This document shows positions 1 through 9,959 of a stretch of DNA of 64,000 nt, piece by piece. Below the pieces are notes generated by a model that saw only the letters and a program-made list of their open reading frames with translations, ran no database searches and was not told the origin of the DNA. The position numbers were made by a program, and so were the translations under genes. Origin of the DNA: Ectocarpus siliculosus. Its lineage: Eukaryota > Sar > Phaeophyceae > Ectocarpales > Ectocarpaceae. The stretch covers positions 553,137-617,136 of the forward strand of contig FN648707.1 of the NCBI GenBank assembly GCA_000310025.1, in the 5' to 3' direction. Numbering within the stretch: the first letter of the stretch is position 1; every line of letters starts with the position of its first letter.

Positions 1-1516
1 TTAGGGATAACAGGGGCTTATCCTTTATTTTTTTTTCGGGGGTTTTTATTCCCAGAGACAAAATTTTTCACCATGGTTTAACTCCCTGGGGGTGGTTTGA
101 TTATTTTCCACACCGCGGTGCGTTCTTCCCTTTTGTGGGGGGGGGGGTTTCTCGCCCCCCCTCCCTTTCTGGTTAAAAAATAAAAAAGGGGAAAAAAAGG
201 GGTTTTCTTGTTTCCGGAGACCAGAAAGTGTTCGCTTTTTTTTCCCCCTTCGCTCCCAAGGGAGAAAAACCCATTCTGGATGGCAAACCCCGGGGGGCCC
301 TTCGGGGGGGGGGGGGGGGGTGCGGGATAATTCTTATTGTTCTTGCATGACCCAAAAATGCCAGACCCCCCCCCCAAATCCCCGAAAAAGAAACAAACAA
401 TTGAAACGTATGGAAAAAATGCACATGTACAAACTGTACATGTAAGACCCTAACGGAGGCCCAGTGGGGTAGACTAGTTGCCATGCACTTGGGTTTCCCT
501 TCGTCCACTCCTCTCAATTATTGCCGGACGTTGGCGATTGGTGATTGTGCACGAGGAATAGAAAGTCGAGAGGACGGCGGCAAAAGAGGTCACCCGTTTT
601 CATCCTGTACCGGAGAGCTACTTAGGGTTAGTAATACTGTATTACGGGCCCCTTATTTTCGACAACCGTTGGTGTACCATGCCCACCAACGTCGTCCTGA
701 ATAGATGTTTGGCCACACACGCGCACATGACCCTATGATCATGAGCGCACACAGTAATACTGCCCAACGTAGCAATCACAAGTTGTCTAAGACGTGTTGG
801 GGCAACGTCATGCTTTCTACCCATCTGCGGCGTCAATGCGGATACATTGAAACCCTGTGTTGTAGGGCTCTCCCGCTTTCCCCCACATATGCCGCAGGCT
901 AAACCCCTGAAGCTGTGTGATTGAGTCAACGGACGCTTTGCACGAGCGGGACGTTACCGCGAGGCATGTATTCTCCTCGACGTTATTTCCCAAAGTCTCG
1001 CCGTACCTTTGTCCCCCGCCCGGCTGACGTCTTTTCTTCGCTTGGCAACGACATTGTACAGCACGCCGATTGCTTCGTGCGGTCCACAACCAGTGTACCA
1101 CTATGTTATTGTTCTTCCTCATTTTGTTTTGCGGCAACCATGATGGTGGTCGATGACAATGTTGTGTGGGGTCGAGAGCCCTCACTCCGTGCAAAGGGAT
1201 GACCACACCATGTTGTGTTAAGTTGGCCAAGCACCGTCGAGGCAGTTGCACAGTGTTTTTATCTGTCTCTGTTTGTGAAAGCACCAGAAAAAAAACAAAT
1301 GAGACCATTCGCAGCTGTCATCCGTATGCCAGGAAGTACGCACAAGATACCCAACACCCTTACCAGGATGCAGCGCACCCTTCAAGCGACTCTCCGTGTA
1401 CCTCACGGAGCTTCGCGCTTGGTGATGGCGAGCCTGGTCCTGAGAGGGCCCGGTGTGCTCCGTCCCGGCTTTGTAGGGATGCGAGGTCCATCGTTTAATG
1501 ACTATGGCATGCACGA
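1..1516 (+). mobile_element. Foldback/TIR element with ~375 bp inverted arms (left arm cut by window edge)
   Basis: The stretch 1137-1516 is the inverted complement of 51317-51690, the left arm of the paralogous copy. The remains of this copy's own left arm are visible at about 1-170. The arms end outward with a shared TCGTGCATGCC. About 1 kb of unique sequence lies between the arms, and no transposase-like frame is visible. The full element would be about 1.7 kb. Long arms with no coding capacity fit a non-autonomous TIR or foldback transposon. The superfamily is not determined because no clean target duplication can be read. Confidence 0.7.
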
Positions 1517-1589
1517 TTTTGAGTACTCCCTCCACCTCCCAGGAGAAGACGACCGCTATAAGGGCTGAAAAGTAAGCGGGCTGAAACGC

Positions 1590-1695
1590 CTGGAATTTCT
1601 ATCGGTACGAGAGATAGGATATGGAAACATAATTTGAACCACCTTTGGCATGGTAGGAAGGAACGATTGGCCATCAGTGATCGGTCCTGTAGGCG
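1590..1695 (+). pseudogene. 3' fragment of a LINE ORF
   Basis: About 60 bases around 1630-1690 match the reverse complement of the C-terminal coding end of the LINE at 44.1-48.2 kb. The shared peptide reads as HLWHGRKERLAISDRS here and HLWKSRKERLAIGDRS in the longer copy. Only the extreme 3' coding part is present. A telomere-like run follows about 100 bp downstream. Confidence 0.6.
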
Positions 1696-1787
1696 TGACG
1701 GCCACCTGGTTGAAAAATTCGCCGCCCACCCCTTTTTGGCGGGACGGACACCGGGACGTAAACATGATGTGCGTTATAGTAGAAACA

Positions 1788-1802
1788 GGGTTAGGGTTAG
1801 GG
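1788..1802 (+). repeat. Interstitial telomere-like repeat (GGGTTA)n
   Basis: Two and a half units of GGGTTAGGGTTAGGG lie 95 bp beyond the small LINE fragment. Similar short runs occur at 5139-5158, 6770-6793, 39190-39222, 55237-55258 and 58123-58146. Together they point to a TTAGGG-type telomere in this organism. Confidence 0.75.
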
Positions 1803-2158
1803 AATGTTTGGGGGCCTTGATGCGGGAACGTTTTACTGCCGGGTACGTGATAGCGACGTGTCTGCCTTGGGTCGATGACAGGTAGCCAAGGGACCTTAAA
1901 CACGAACAGCGAACCCTTTGAGGGCCACGTCTAGCAATATGTGTTGTTCGTCGCCATCACCCCACCACAAGCCCAAGTAGTAGTGAAAGATCTGCATTCC
2001 GTACTCAAGGATACTGAAACAAGGAAAGAGAAGAGGGTCGTGCTCAAATTTGTACGAAGCCCAGCTCGATCGTGCCCTGTCCTACACTTCAACACTAAAG
2101 CCAGGCAGCATGGGATGCGACGCTAACAGAAACGACATGCTTAAGCACGGTGCCACGT

Positions 2159-2539
2159 TCATTCAATATACTCTTCATTCCAGGTTAGGTCCTCGATCCA
2201 TGAGCTAGGCCCAACCGCATGACCACGGACTGCTTGATATCTGGCGTTAGGAAACCCACACACGGGCGTCAAAATAAAGAAGGCGCCCTGCTCTGTGACG
2301 TCCACTATCTCGGTATTCTGCTGAGCGCGGATCAACCACATATGGCAACTATAGGTGACGAGGGCCTGGGGGCGACGTAGTGGTCGTATGGGTGCCATAC
2401 CACCGCCTGTAGTAGTATGTTCTTCTCCACTGGGTATGAAGGGTGACGAAAAAGGGGTACCATCAATAAGAAAACGACATTTTTGTTTCCGCAAGAGGTG
2501 CTGAACCCCCCCCCAAACTCCACGATATGTATGAAACAA
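2159..2539 (-). CDS. Uncharacterised 126-aa ORF
   Basis: An open frame of 126 codons lies in the part of the left duplication that the right copy lacks. It includes GTPFSSPFIPSGEEHTTTG and ends WIEDLTWNEEYIE. I recognise no family. The composition is not low-complexity, so it may be a captured gene fragment or exon, but no splice or promoter evidence supports it. Confidence 0.25.
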   Translation of the reverse strand: MFHTYRGVWGGVQHLLRKQKCRFLIDGTPFSSPFIPSGEEHTTTGGGMAPIRPLRRPQALVTYSCHMWLIRAQQNTEIVDVTEQGAFFILTPVCGFPNARYQAVRGHAVGPSSWIEDLTWNEEYIE

Positions 2540-4118
2540 GCAAAATATTGAAAACGCCTGCTGAAGGGATTGGGTACGTTGGACACGTTTGGTATGTTAC
2601 TGCTCACGTTGAAAGATGGATAAGGGTGAATCAACGTGCAGTGACTGCGCATTGTGGTGATCGTATACCAATAGAGCCGAAAACGTAGTCGTCGGAGTTT
2701 TCCCTCCTTTTAAGAGCCTCCCCCCCCCATCACCTATGTATTCGGGTTGGAGGCGTGAAATCGGAGTTTCCCCCTACGAGCAGATCGTATTTCTCCCCCC
2801 TTTCTCGATTCCCGCCCGGGGGGAGGTTGGTGTCAGAAAAAGAACCCACCTCCCGGCGGTGGAAAACCTAGAACGATAACGGTATTCAACCCACCGAAAG
2901 GTCATTGAATACTAACGACAACTGCGCAATCGTTGGAGAATGAAGTAATCAATCTGAGCCGCGTGTACTTGAAAGTCAACGGGGCCACACAAGTTGTATG
3001 TAACGTTTCTGTCGCGTCACGACTAATCATGACCTACTTCATCCCCCCCAACGTCAACTTCACCCTCCCCCGTCTTATCCACAAGCATGGGATTTCCCTC
3101 TGTAGGTAAATGGCAGATCAAGAGTGTCTTGGCGTTCGTCTGCCCAGTGATAAGTGTAAACTTCTTTTGCACGAATGCATTTAGCACAGCTTCAGGTGCC
3201 GACTATGTTGTCGTGGGTGTGGTGCCTCGAGACGATTGTTAGCACGTTCGCATCTGTCTTCGGTCAGCCGGCTGTGAAGGCATTCGAGGACAAATTTCCA
3301 TACAAAGTGATGGGCACGAGAAGAAATTACGATGGTTCCTAAAAATGGTAGATAATGTGTCGGCGAGCAGTCAAAAGCGCTGCAAGAGTCATGTAACGAG
3401 GAACACACGCAGGAAGTAGGTACTTGGTTTCGATCGGGATGACGGTAGAGTAAACTCCAGCCTAACGATTTCACGACAATATCAAATGGGCTGACGAGCC
3501 CGAGTCGAGATACAAAAATACAAGCGGTCCACAGCGGCACGGGAATAACTGCTCGTCGGCGACATGTATCTCCTGGCCTGAACGAGGAGGAAGATGGGTC
3601 GACTCCGATATTCAAGCATACCATGGTGCCCCCGAAGTGATGTTGTGTCGTCGGAAGTCAGGCATCGCCTGTTTGGTGCCGCGTTGTCAGTACTTGCCTA
3701 TTTTTCGTTGTTGTTCCGGTAGTAGAATGGAGCGTTCCGAGGGAACCTCCGATCTATATCGCCTTCATATCCGTTGTCTTTCTCTCTCTGTTTATTTTCC
3801 CTGATTCTTTTTCTCTCTTTCGTTGTGGTTCGTTCCTTCATCCCTTTTCTGATCGGGGTCGATCGTCTGTACCCCGGTTAGGAACCTTTTTTCCTTAGTT
3901 GTTTCCTTTTTCTTCTTTTCGTTTAGGTAGAACAAACAAAATCGCGCACGGGAGGAATTATTCTGGTGTCCATTTTTTAGTTTTAGAAAGGTATACCCCG
4001 TTTGGGGCAGTTAGCTTGTGACCACGGAAGGCGTGCGCGTCAGTTGTACCAGTACTATACTATAGTATACGGATGTTAAAATGTACTGAGCGGAGACCGG
4101 AGCGGTTTTATTGTGAAG

Positions 4119-4149
<31 letters not shown>

Positions 4150-4840
4150 CCACAAGCAACGGCTGGGAACTAGGAAGGTATGAAGGCTTGAGACGCATGT
4201 CGTCGTGCAGCTAGATGCCACACTCACACGGGTCATTTGTGATATTTCGTTCAGCAGGTAACTTCCGTGAGCAAGCGGTGACATGTTCATAAGAGATTTA
4301 CCATGGGCACTACCACTTGCGGTTCCTTTTACCTCCTTGGCAAGACCCCAAAAGAATGCCGGTACCACTCCCCCCCCCGCGAAGATGTCCCACATAAGGG
4401 GTCTGCATTAGTGCAAGACCATTCTTTTCGCGCACCCATGTTTCAGCGACTCGGCTCGGCATCTTTGCATTCATTGACAAACGCGAGAGAGATGCCATTG
4501 TTAGGTGGTATGATGACTACGACGAAGATAGTTTCTTGAGATCATGCGTTGTTTATGATTCTTGGATGGTAGCCAATAACGAAGGATTCTTTAGTCCCTG
4601 CGGAAGGAGGATTATTGGGCATGTATCGGGTGCGAATGGAGTCAACTCGACACCCGCCAACGAGACGCTAACACGCAACAGCAACCATCTCCATGCATCC
4701 GCCTTGGCCAAAGCCGTTGTTAGGGCGGGAATTCCACACAAGGCGCCCATGTGGGTCTTGTATCGGCGTCGACGAGACACTTTTCGGTGAACCTTCCACA
4801 TAATTGTACAAGAATATGCTTGGGGACACAAAAGCACCGT
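2540..4840. other. Duplicated non-coding stretch, no recognisable gene
   Basis: Present again at about 52680-54940. ORFs of up to 147 codons occur but are not preserved as clean frames between the two copies. It holds pyrimidine tracts at 3780-3920 and a (CAA)n microsatellite at 4119-4152, which is shorter in the right copy near 54260. Confidence 0.6.
4119..4152 (+). repeat. (CAA)n microsatellite
   Basis: About eleven CAA units in a row. The paralogous site near 54257 has only about five, so the tract has changed length since the segmental duplication. Confidence 0.9.
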
Positions 4841-4843
4841 TCG

Positions 4844-5421
4844 CTGCACGTAGGGTCTCCCAAACTTTCTACAGTTTTCCCAAAGGACCCATGGGCCACG
4901 TAAGGGCACCCCGTTAGGCCCATGGGCAGTCAATAAGTCACCAATAGGTCACCCATGGGTCACCCATGGGCATGCCCATGCCCATGAGCATGGGCATGCG
5001 CTTGGGCAGCCCATGGGTACCCCGTGGGCGGCCCATGGGCAGCCATTAATAGAGCCCTTCACCCAACCAGTGTACTCCTACGCAATACGTTATCTACTTT
5101 GCAACGGGCACTCACTATAGCGGGAAACAACCCTAGCGCTAACCCTAACCCTAACCCCAAGCCCACACGATACGTGCTAGGTTGGCGCTGGTAGCTAAGT
5201 TCTAGGTTGGTGTGAAGGTGGCTAACTTCTAGGTTGATATTCCGGTGGCGACGTTCTAGGTTGAAGGGCCCACGGTAGGCACGTCATGGGCCGCCCATGG
5301 CCCGCTCATGGGGATGCCCATGGGTGGGCCATGAAGTGCCCATGGGCGGCCCATGGGTGAACCATGGGTGTCCCATGGGCGGTTTAAAGAAAACGATCAG
5401 TAGTGTGGGAGGTTGTGCACG
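4844..5421 (+). mobile_element. Composite CCCATGGG palindrome element, copy A
   Basis: The outer ends are imperfect inverted repeats of about 45 bp: TGCACG then TCTCCCAAACTTTCT on the left, and AGTAGTGTGGGAGG then TTGTGCACG on the right. Inside lie two arrays of the palindrome GCCCATGGGC and close variants (4885-5045 and 5285-5390). Between them come a CCCTAACCCTAACCC run (5139-5158) and several TTCTAGGTTG repeats (5180-5265). Copy B at 54943 is its segmental-duplication partner. Copy C at 38914 lies in unrelated flanks, so this unit has moved independently. No protein is encoded. Confidence 0.65.
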
Positions 5422-6706
5422 AATACCCCAAGAGTTTGTGCGTACGCCCTTTCTTCACGAGGGCCGGGGTGCGATCCCAAGCATCCTCGTTTCCGTTATC
5501 TATTTTTCTTCAATAATGTTGGAGAGTACCCACGCTTTCTAGGTTATTTATTTTTCCTAGGCCGTCTTGGTCGTGGGGATCACGGGAACGTATATTTGTT
5601 GTACATTAGGGACCTTAACCAAAGGTTTTGGTCATCCATGAAAGGATCCTGGCCAAAACTCAGCTTACGTTGTCCAAGTTCCTTTGTCAAGTTTTATTTT
5701 GTCGTGCATTAGAATCCTGCTGAATTTGTTCAATTGCATTTTCAAAATTTGAAAGCCCTCACGGGAGGCGGCGGAGAGCGCCATCAACCCCGTACATCAG
5801 ACAGTATATCGTGGTTCACGACATGTGCCAGGCAGCACCAGAGCCGGCAGGGTGGGGGAGGGGGCGCCGCAAAAAAAACAATCCCCTCGCCGTGCAACAA
5901 ATATGCACTAACTACCGCGAGGGGGCGGTGGTTAGCACATGGGAGAGGGGGAGAGAGAGAGAGAGCTAGGGGCTGTGTGGGGTGTTCCTTATTCGAAACA
6001 CCCCCCGTACACCCTCGTTTCTTATGTAGTAGGGTAGCGGTGCTACTGATTTCTTACTGAGACGTTTCTTATATTGTGGCCCAGATTGAGCTGTGTTTCT
6101 TAACCCTATTTTCTTATTTTTCCTGGAAATTTGAGCCTTTGTTTAAAAAAAATTGTTTAATAATCGCGGGCGCTAACTGTACACTATGGGATCCTTGCAC
6201 TCTAATATTTTATCTACACCCCCTTCGATCAGAGTTGGAAGTCGGGTTTCCTTTCTTGTTTCTTGCTTTCGTAGGTTTCCATCGATTCTCGAAGTTGTAG
6301 ATTGCGTTAGTGCAGACATGATCATCGTTGAACGCAAAAGCGGGTAGGCACGTGGTTGCTAGCCTTTCCGGTGGTTTTGCGGCACTGCTGTTCGGCGTAG
6401 ATGATGTAGTCATTCTTCGCGGTACTGTTTGATTTCCTTCTGCATGTTTTTTGCGGATCCTGCAGCCTAGAAAACGATATCGACAACACCACACATCATC
6501 AGTGGATGGTTAATAAATAGCATTTCCACGAAATTACCCCTTCTTGGGCCCCGCCGTCATCACCTTAACGTGTACCCACCGGACATAACGCATCACGCCG
6601 TGCCTCGCCTTCCAACTCTCACCCGCGCACGGGACATTTTGCTTTCCAACGATGTCATCCCTTTCATCCACTTATCACCGTCCTCGATTACTCTCGTTTG
6701 CGACTC

Positions 6707-6751
6707 GGGCCCCCCGCCTACTGGGGGCGGGGGGGCCCGTCGGTACCCTAG
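6707..6751 (+). repeat. GC hairpin followed by CTAG (Helitron-like 3' end candidate)
   Basis: GGGCCCCCCGCC (6707-6718) pairs with GGGGGCGGGGGGGCCC (6723-6738) across a four-base loop. Nine bases later comes CTAG (6748-6751). A hairpin about 10 bases before a CTRR end is the classic 3' terminus of Helitrons. The next base is A rather than the usual T. Paralogous copy near 58061-58106; a related hairpin is at 32158-32206. Confidence 0.35.
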
Positions 6752-6769
6752 AAATATGTAACGCAACGA

Positions 6770-6793
6770 GTTAGGGTTAGGATTAGGGTTAGG
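6770..6793 (+). repeat. Interstitial telomere-like repeat
   Basis: GTTAGGGTTAGGATTAGGG followed by TTAGG: four units with one substituted base. The same substitution is present in the right copy at 58123-58146, so it predates the segmental duplication. Confidence 0.75.
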
Positions 6794-7010
6794 AAGGGAG
6801 GAGCTCGTGAATGAATTGATTGTTGATCAGAGGATTGTAATTGTAGCGAGACCACGAGGTGCTGTGAGCCCCACCGGGCTCACTTCCAACTATCACTCAA
6901 CATCTCAACTCTGCAGGTAGGCTGTGAAGTGCAGAAGACTGAGAAGAAGAAGAAGTACAAGTCCCAGAGGCGGCATTTTGCAACGACATCGAACTCGGTC
7001 ACTGCCTCAA

Positions 7011-7080
7011 CAGACTTCGGTCTGCACCGACCTCGGTCTGAACATCACACAGACTTCTGTCTAGAACCCTGCATAAAGGC
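7011..7080 (+). promoter_or_regulatory. TTCG-loop hairpins and TATA-like box upstream of gypsy gag
   Basis: CAGAC-TTCG-GTCTG (7011-7024) is a perfect 5-bp stem with a TTCG tetraloop. A close relative, CAGACTTCTGTCTAG, lies at about 7050-7064, followed at about 7072 by CATAAAGG, which could serve as a TATA box. The block is conserved in the right copy near 58362-58430. This may be promoter or leader sequence of the gypsy element; that role is inferred from position only. Confidence 0.3.
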
Positions 7081-7105
7081 TTAACCATGTAGTACCGTAG
7101 CAGAA

Positions 7106-7705
7106 TTGTCGCACATTCTTCACCCTGTAGTGGTGACATCACCACCCTTGTGCCTAGGAAACAGACCTTTTGCTCTAGCGAGTCCCGAAGATCTTTGTGA
7201 CGTATCACGGGGCGTGGAACGACCGCTCATTCTTCATGGACGATTTAACCTGTTGCCGACGTTGTCTCGACCGTTGCAAACCCTTTCCGCTGGCTCCCAC
7301 CCCCACAGATCTCCTTCTCATACTGTGGCCCTTATGCTTCGTCGCGGCCATTCAGCAAGATCCCCACCTCAAGCCTCGCACCTTCAAGAAGTCCGTCACC
7401 AGGGGGGCCGAACGCGCTGCGAGCGTTTCCAGATCGATCGCGCGTGCGGCGCCCATCCGACCCTCCAGCACAAAGAGCCATGCGGACGCGGTAGACGGCT
7501 CCGAAGGCCAAGAAGAAGTGCCCGCATGGGAGGGACAACCCGCTCTACGACAACAGGCCCCCCAGTCAGCCACCAACTGGCAGGACGCGCGCCGCTCCTG
7601 ACGTCGTCCCCAGAGGAGGGCGAAGTTTTTACCCCTTGGGGCCAAGCATACCCCACGAAATGTGAAGGGATAAGCGTCAGGACTTTGAAAGAGGGGGAAC
7701 CATGA
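7106..7705 (+). CDS. Uncharacterised ORF conserved in both duplication copies
   Basis: A 199-codon frame that is also open in the right copy (within 58282-59061). A second frame (7197-7601) is likewise open in both copies and contains CCRRCLDRC. The differences between copies do not clearly favour either frame. Both are rich in Arg, Ser and Pro and look like GC-rich leader sequence of the gypsy element more than a folded domain. I recognise no family. Confidence 0.25.
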   Translation: MSHILHPVVVTSPPLCLGNRPFALASPEDLCDVSRGVERPLILHGRFNLLPTLSRPLQTLSAGSHPHRSPSHTVALMLRRGHSARSPPQASHLQEVRHQGGRTRCERFQIDRACGAHPTLQHKEPCGRGRRLRRPRRSARMGGTTRSTTTGPPVSHQLAGRAPLLTSSPEEGEVFTPWGQAYPTKCEGISVRTLKEGEP

Positions 7706-8139
7706 ACATAGAGGCGAAAGGCCTTGCCGCATAGGACAAAACGCGTTGTCCCTGGTCGGTAGTTCCAGGAGTAGCGGAGAAGGTAGTCATGTAAAGCTTG
7801 ACGGTTGAGCTCGAAATTGCAGGTTGGGCTGTGTTTCAATACCCCTGTGTCAGAAAGGAAATAGCGCTGATTTCAGTTTTATGGCGCGTTCTTCACGTAT
7901 CAACCATGCCTTAACAGCTGCTTCTTGGCCGATTCGTTCTGTTGTAGCTTGTGCTTGCACCAGAAACGGTTTGGGCATCTTTTGCTCGGGTGCTCCTTGT
8001 CGTGTGATTTTTTGTTTGTTTGAGTCGGTGCGATCGATCCCACAGTCACCTCTTCATCGTTTTCCCTTCCTTGTCCCGTAGCTCTGTTTCGTTGATGCAC
8101 GTGGGGTGCTGACAACACCTTCCTTCCTGCCTGGCTGAC

Positions 8140-9099
8140 ATGAAACGAATTCGTTCTTCTGATGGAAAACAATCCTCGAACAACATCTACCCACTTTTGC
8201 CACCTGGGGAGCGCCTTGCGAAGAGAATAGCCTTTACGCCGGCTTTGAAGGTAGGCTTGTTGGAGGGGGGGGCCAAGCCTTCGGATGCGCAAATGCAGAT
8301 AGCTGTTCGAGACTCCATGTTGAAGCAGTTTCCGATAGTGTCGGGGCAGGTGTACAAGGATGAGCAGCCCTCCATGGAAGCCCCGTTTGGGCGACATGAT
8401 TCTTGTCTGAATGACATGTGGGACGTGTTAGACAAGTGTGCGTTCGCGCACACGCCGGCGGCGCATGGAGACGATTTCGTTTCGGTATCTTCTACGAGTG
8501 CTCGGAGTTCGTCTGCTGTTTCGCGTGTTGTTGCTTCTTCGGCGTTGCGTTCGACGACGACTCCTTCGTGGAGCCAGGGCCGTTCGGCCGCAGTGATGAG
8601 TGTTGACCCTCTTCCTAACGATGATCGGGACCCTTTTCTGCTTCACTACAGTGACTGGCCGTTGCAAGGACACTTCCAAGAGGTGTACAACGTCGCTAGT
8701 GAGATGACTCTAACCAGGAATGATCCGCCATTGTTCACCCCCTTGGTCTCGGCTGAAGAAGAACGCCGCAACGGGCATCGACTATACAAGGGCAAGTGCC
8801 TCAACTGCTTAGGCGAAGACCACTCCTTCAAATCCTGCACTCGTGGTTTCGTTAACGCCACCGGTCTGCTCAACAATGACATCAAGTTCTGCATGGAAAA
8901 AGATCCCGCACTTTGGAGTCGGTGGAAAAAGCGCATGGCCTCATATAGACGCCCTGCAGGACGCAACTCACACCGTAGTCACTCCTCAGGACGCGCCCGC
9001 CGCTCATCTGACAGATGGGACACGAAACAGCCCTCACACACAGAGCCCTCGTCGGAGACTTCCACTTCGGCTAAGAGGGGCTGGAGGGGTAAGAAATGA
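8140..9099 (+). CDS. gag: Gypsy-1 Gag-like protein with CCHC zinc knuckle
   Basis: A 319-codon frame. A zinc knuckle of the form C-x2-C-x4-H-x4-C spans residues 220-233 (CLNCLGEDHSFKSC), followed by a basic Ser/Arg-rich tail ending KRGWRGKK. Such knuckles bind the RNA genome in the Gag particle. The N-terminal half has no motif I recognise but has ordinary soluble-protein composition. The start is the first ATG after the leader. In the truncated right-hand copy this ATG is ACG (59491). The frame closes with TGA at 9097-9099, and the following Pol region is in other frames. Confidence 0.85.
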   Translation: MKRIRSSDGKQSSNNIYPLLPPGERLAKRIAFTPALKVGLLEGGAKPSDAQMQIAVRDSMLKQFPIVSGQVYKDEQPSMEAPFGRHDSCLNDMWDVLDKCAFAHTPAAHGDDFVSVSSTSARSSSAVSRVVASSALRSTTTPSWSQGRSAAVMSVDPLPNDDRDPFLLHYSDWPLQGHFQEVYNVASEMTLTRNDPPLFTPLVSAEEERRNGHRLYKGKCLNCLGEDHSFKSCTRGFVNATGLLNNDIKFCMEKDPALWSRWKKRMASYRRPAGRNSHRSHSSGRARRSSDRWDTKQPSHTEPSSETSTSAKRGWRGKK

Positions 9100-9955
9100 C
9101 ATACCGATGGCGGAGTTCAGCCGGTACTACCGTCAACAGCAACCATCGTGCACCCTTTTGGTGTCTCCCAAGATGTTCGTGTACAACCTACTTCTTTGAA
9201 TACCCCACGCTCCTCAATCACATCTAGTTTCTCGGCCCGCCTCCTCGTCGCCCGCCTCATCGTCTGCTGGTCTTGGACATGACAACCCCACTTCGGCAGT
9301 ACCTTTGTGGTGTGGCGACAGGGAGGCAAGACGTCGAGCGGTTCACCCCTGCTCACCTCGTCGTCTCGGGTTACAGAAGGAACAAGAACCTCGTCTTCTA
9401 CTGTTCGCCAAGACTCTCCTGGTGTTGTCAGCCGGGACTCTTCTCGGACCGCACACGAGCCTTCTTTTACACTCGCCGGGACCCCCGTCGATCCTCCTTC
9501 TCTCTCGCGGCTTTCGTTGTCTTCGTCCGTCCGCCGCCCCCGTGTGACAGCACCTGATACGAATGCGTCTTCCTCTGCTGCCCACCATGTGCTGACTGCA
9601 CCACTGCCATCGGGATCGGATGGTAGTGCCCACCATTCGGTGGAAGGTTCGGCTCCTTTGTCAAGGGGGAGTAGTCAAGAGCAGTCCGTGCGTCAGTTAA
9701 CAAACATCCGTCTGCTGCAGGAACGACTTCTCGTAACGAACAGGTCTTCAATAGCCGAATGGCCTCTGCTAACATTGACCCCGCCGGAGCCGTCGCCCTT
9801 AGGCCGTCCTCCGGACCACGGAGCGCGGCGACATTGCCCGCTCCTGCCTCGCTTTCTGGGTCCTCCCCGTCGGAGATGAGGGCCCGTCCGCTTGGTCAAA
9901 CCCCGCCTGTGCCTGGTGCCCGTTCTTTACCTCTTCGCCCAGCACTGGCTCCGCC
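9100..9955 (+). pseudogene. Ser/Pro/Thr-rich linker between Gag and NADAR
   Basis: Overlapping frames (9273-9557, 9307-9879, 9759-10097) are rich in Ser, Pro, Thr and Arg with no recognisable fold. The frame 9759-10097 leads directly into the start of the NADAR domain, so the linker was probably translated with it. Frame changes make the original path uncertain. Confidence 0.4.
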
Positions 9956-9959
9956 GTTA

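Larger units (their letters stand above)
1..8272 (+). repeat. Left copy of an ~8 kb direct segmental duplication
   Basis: This stretch is matched in the same orientation by 51317-59624. Matching blocks are about 1-1158 with 51550-52664, 2530-5655 with 52670-55738, and 5655-8272 with 57008-59624. The last block is nearly identical; the first two are visibly more diverged. The left copy has an extra 1.37 kb (1159-2530) that the right copy lacks. The right copy has an extra 1.27 kb (55739-57006). The match ends in a G-run 45 codons into the gypsy gag. The left copy starts before the window, so its outer edge is not seen. Confidence 0.9.

Noticed and set aside
2-15. TAGGGATAACAGGG, 14 bases of the I-SceI homing-endonuclease site
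   Set aside because: The paralogous copy at about 51497 reads ACGGATGACAGG in the same repeat arm, so the match is a chance product of base changes or errors and the last four site bases are absent.
4108-4395. 95-codon frame with a Leu-rich end resembling a signal or membrane segment
   Set aside because: The Leu run is the (CAA)n microsatellite read on the minus strand; it is shortened in the duplicated copy and the frame is not kept.
9343-9636. Several overlapping 60-100 codon ORFs between gag and NADAR
   Set aside because: They are GC-rich shadow frames of the Ser/Pro linker; none has a domain or continues into Pol except the frame at 9759-10097.
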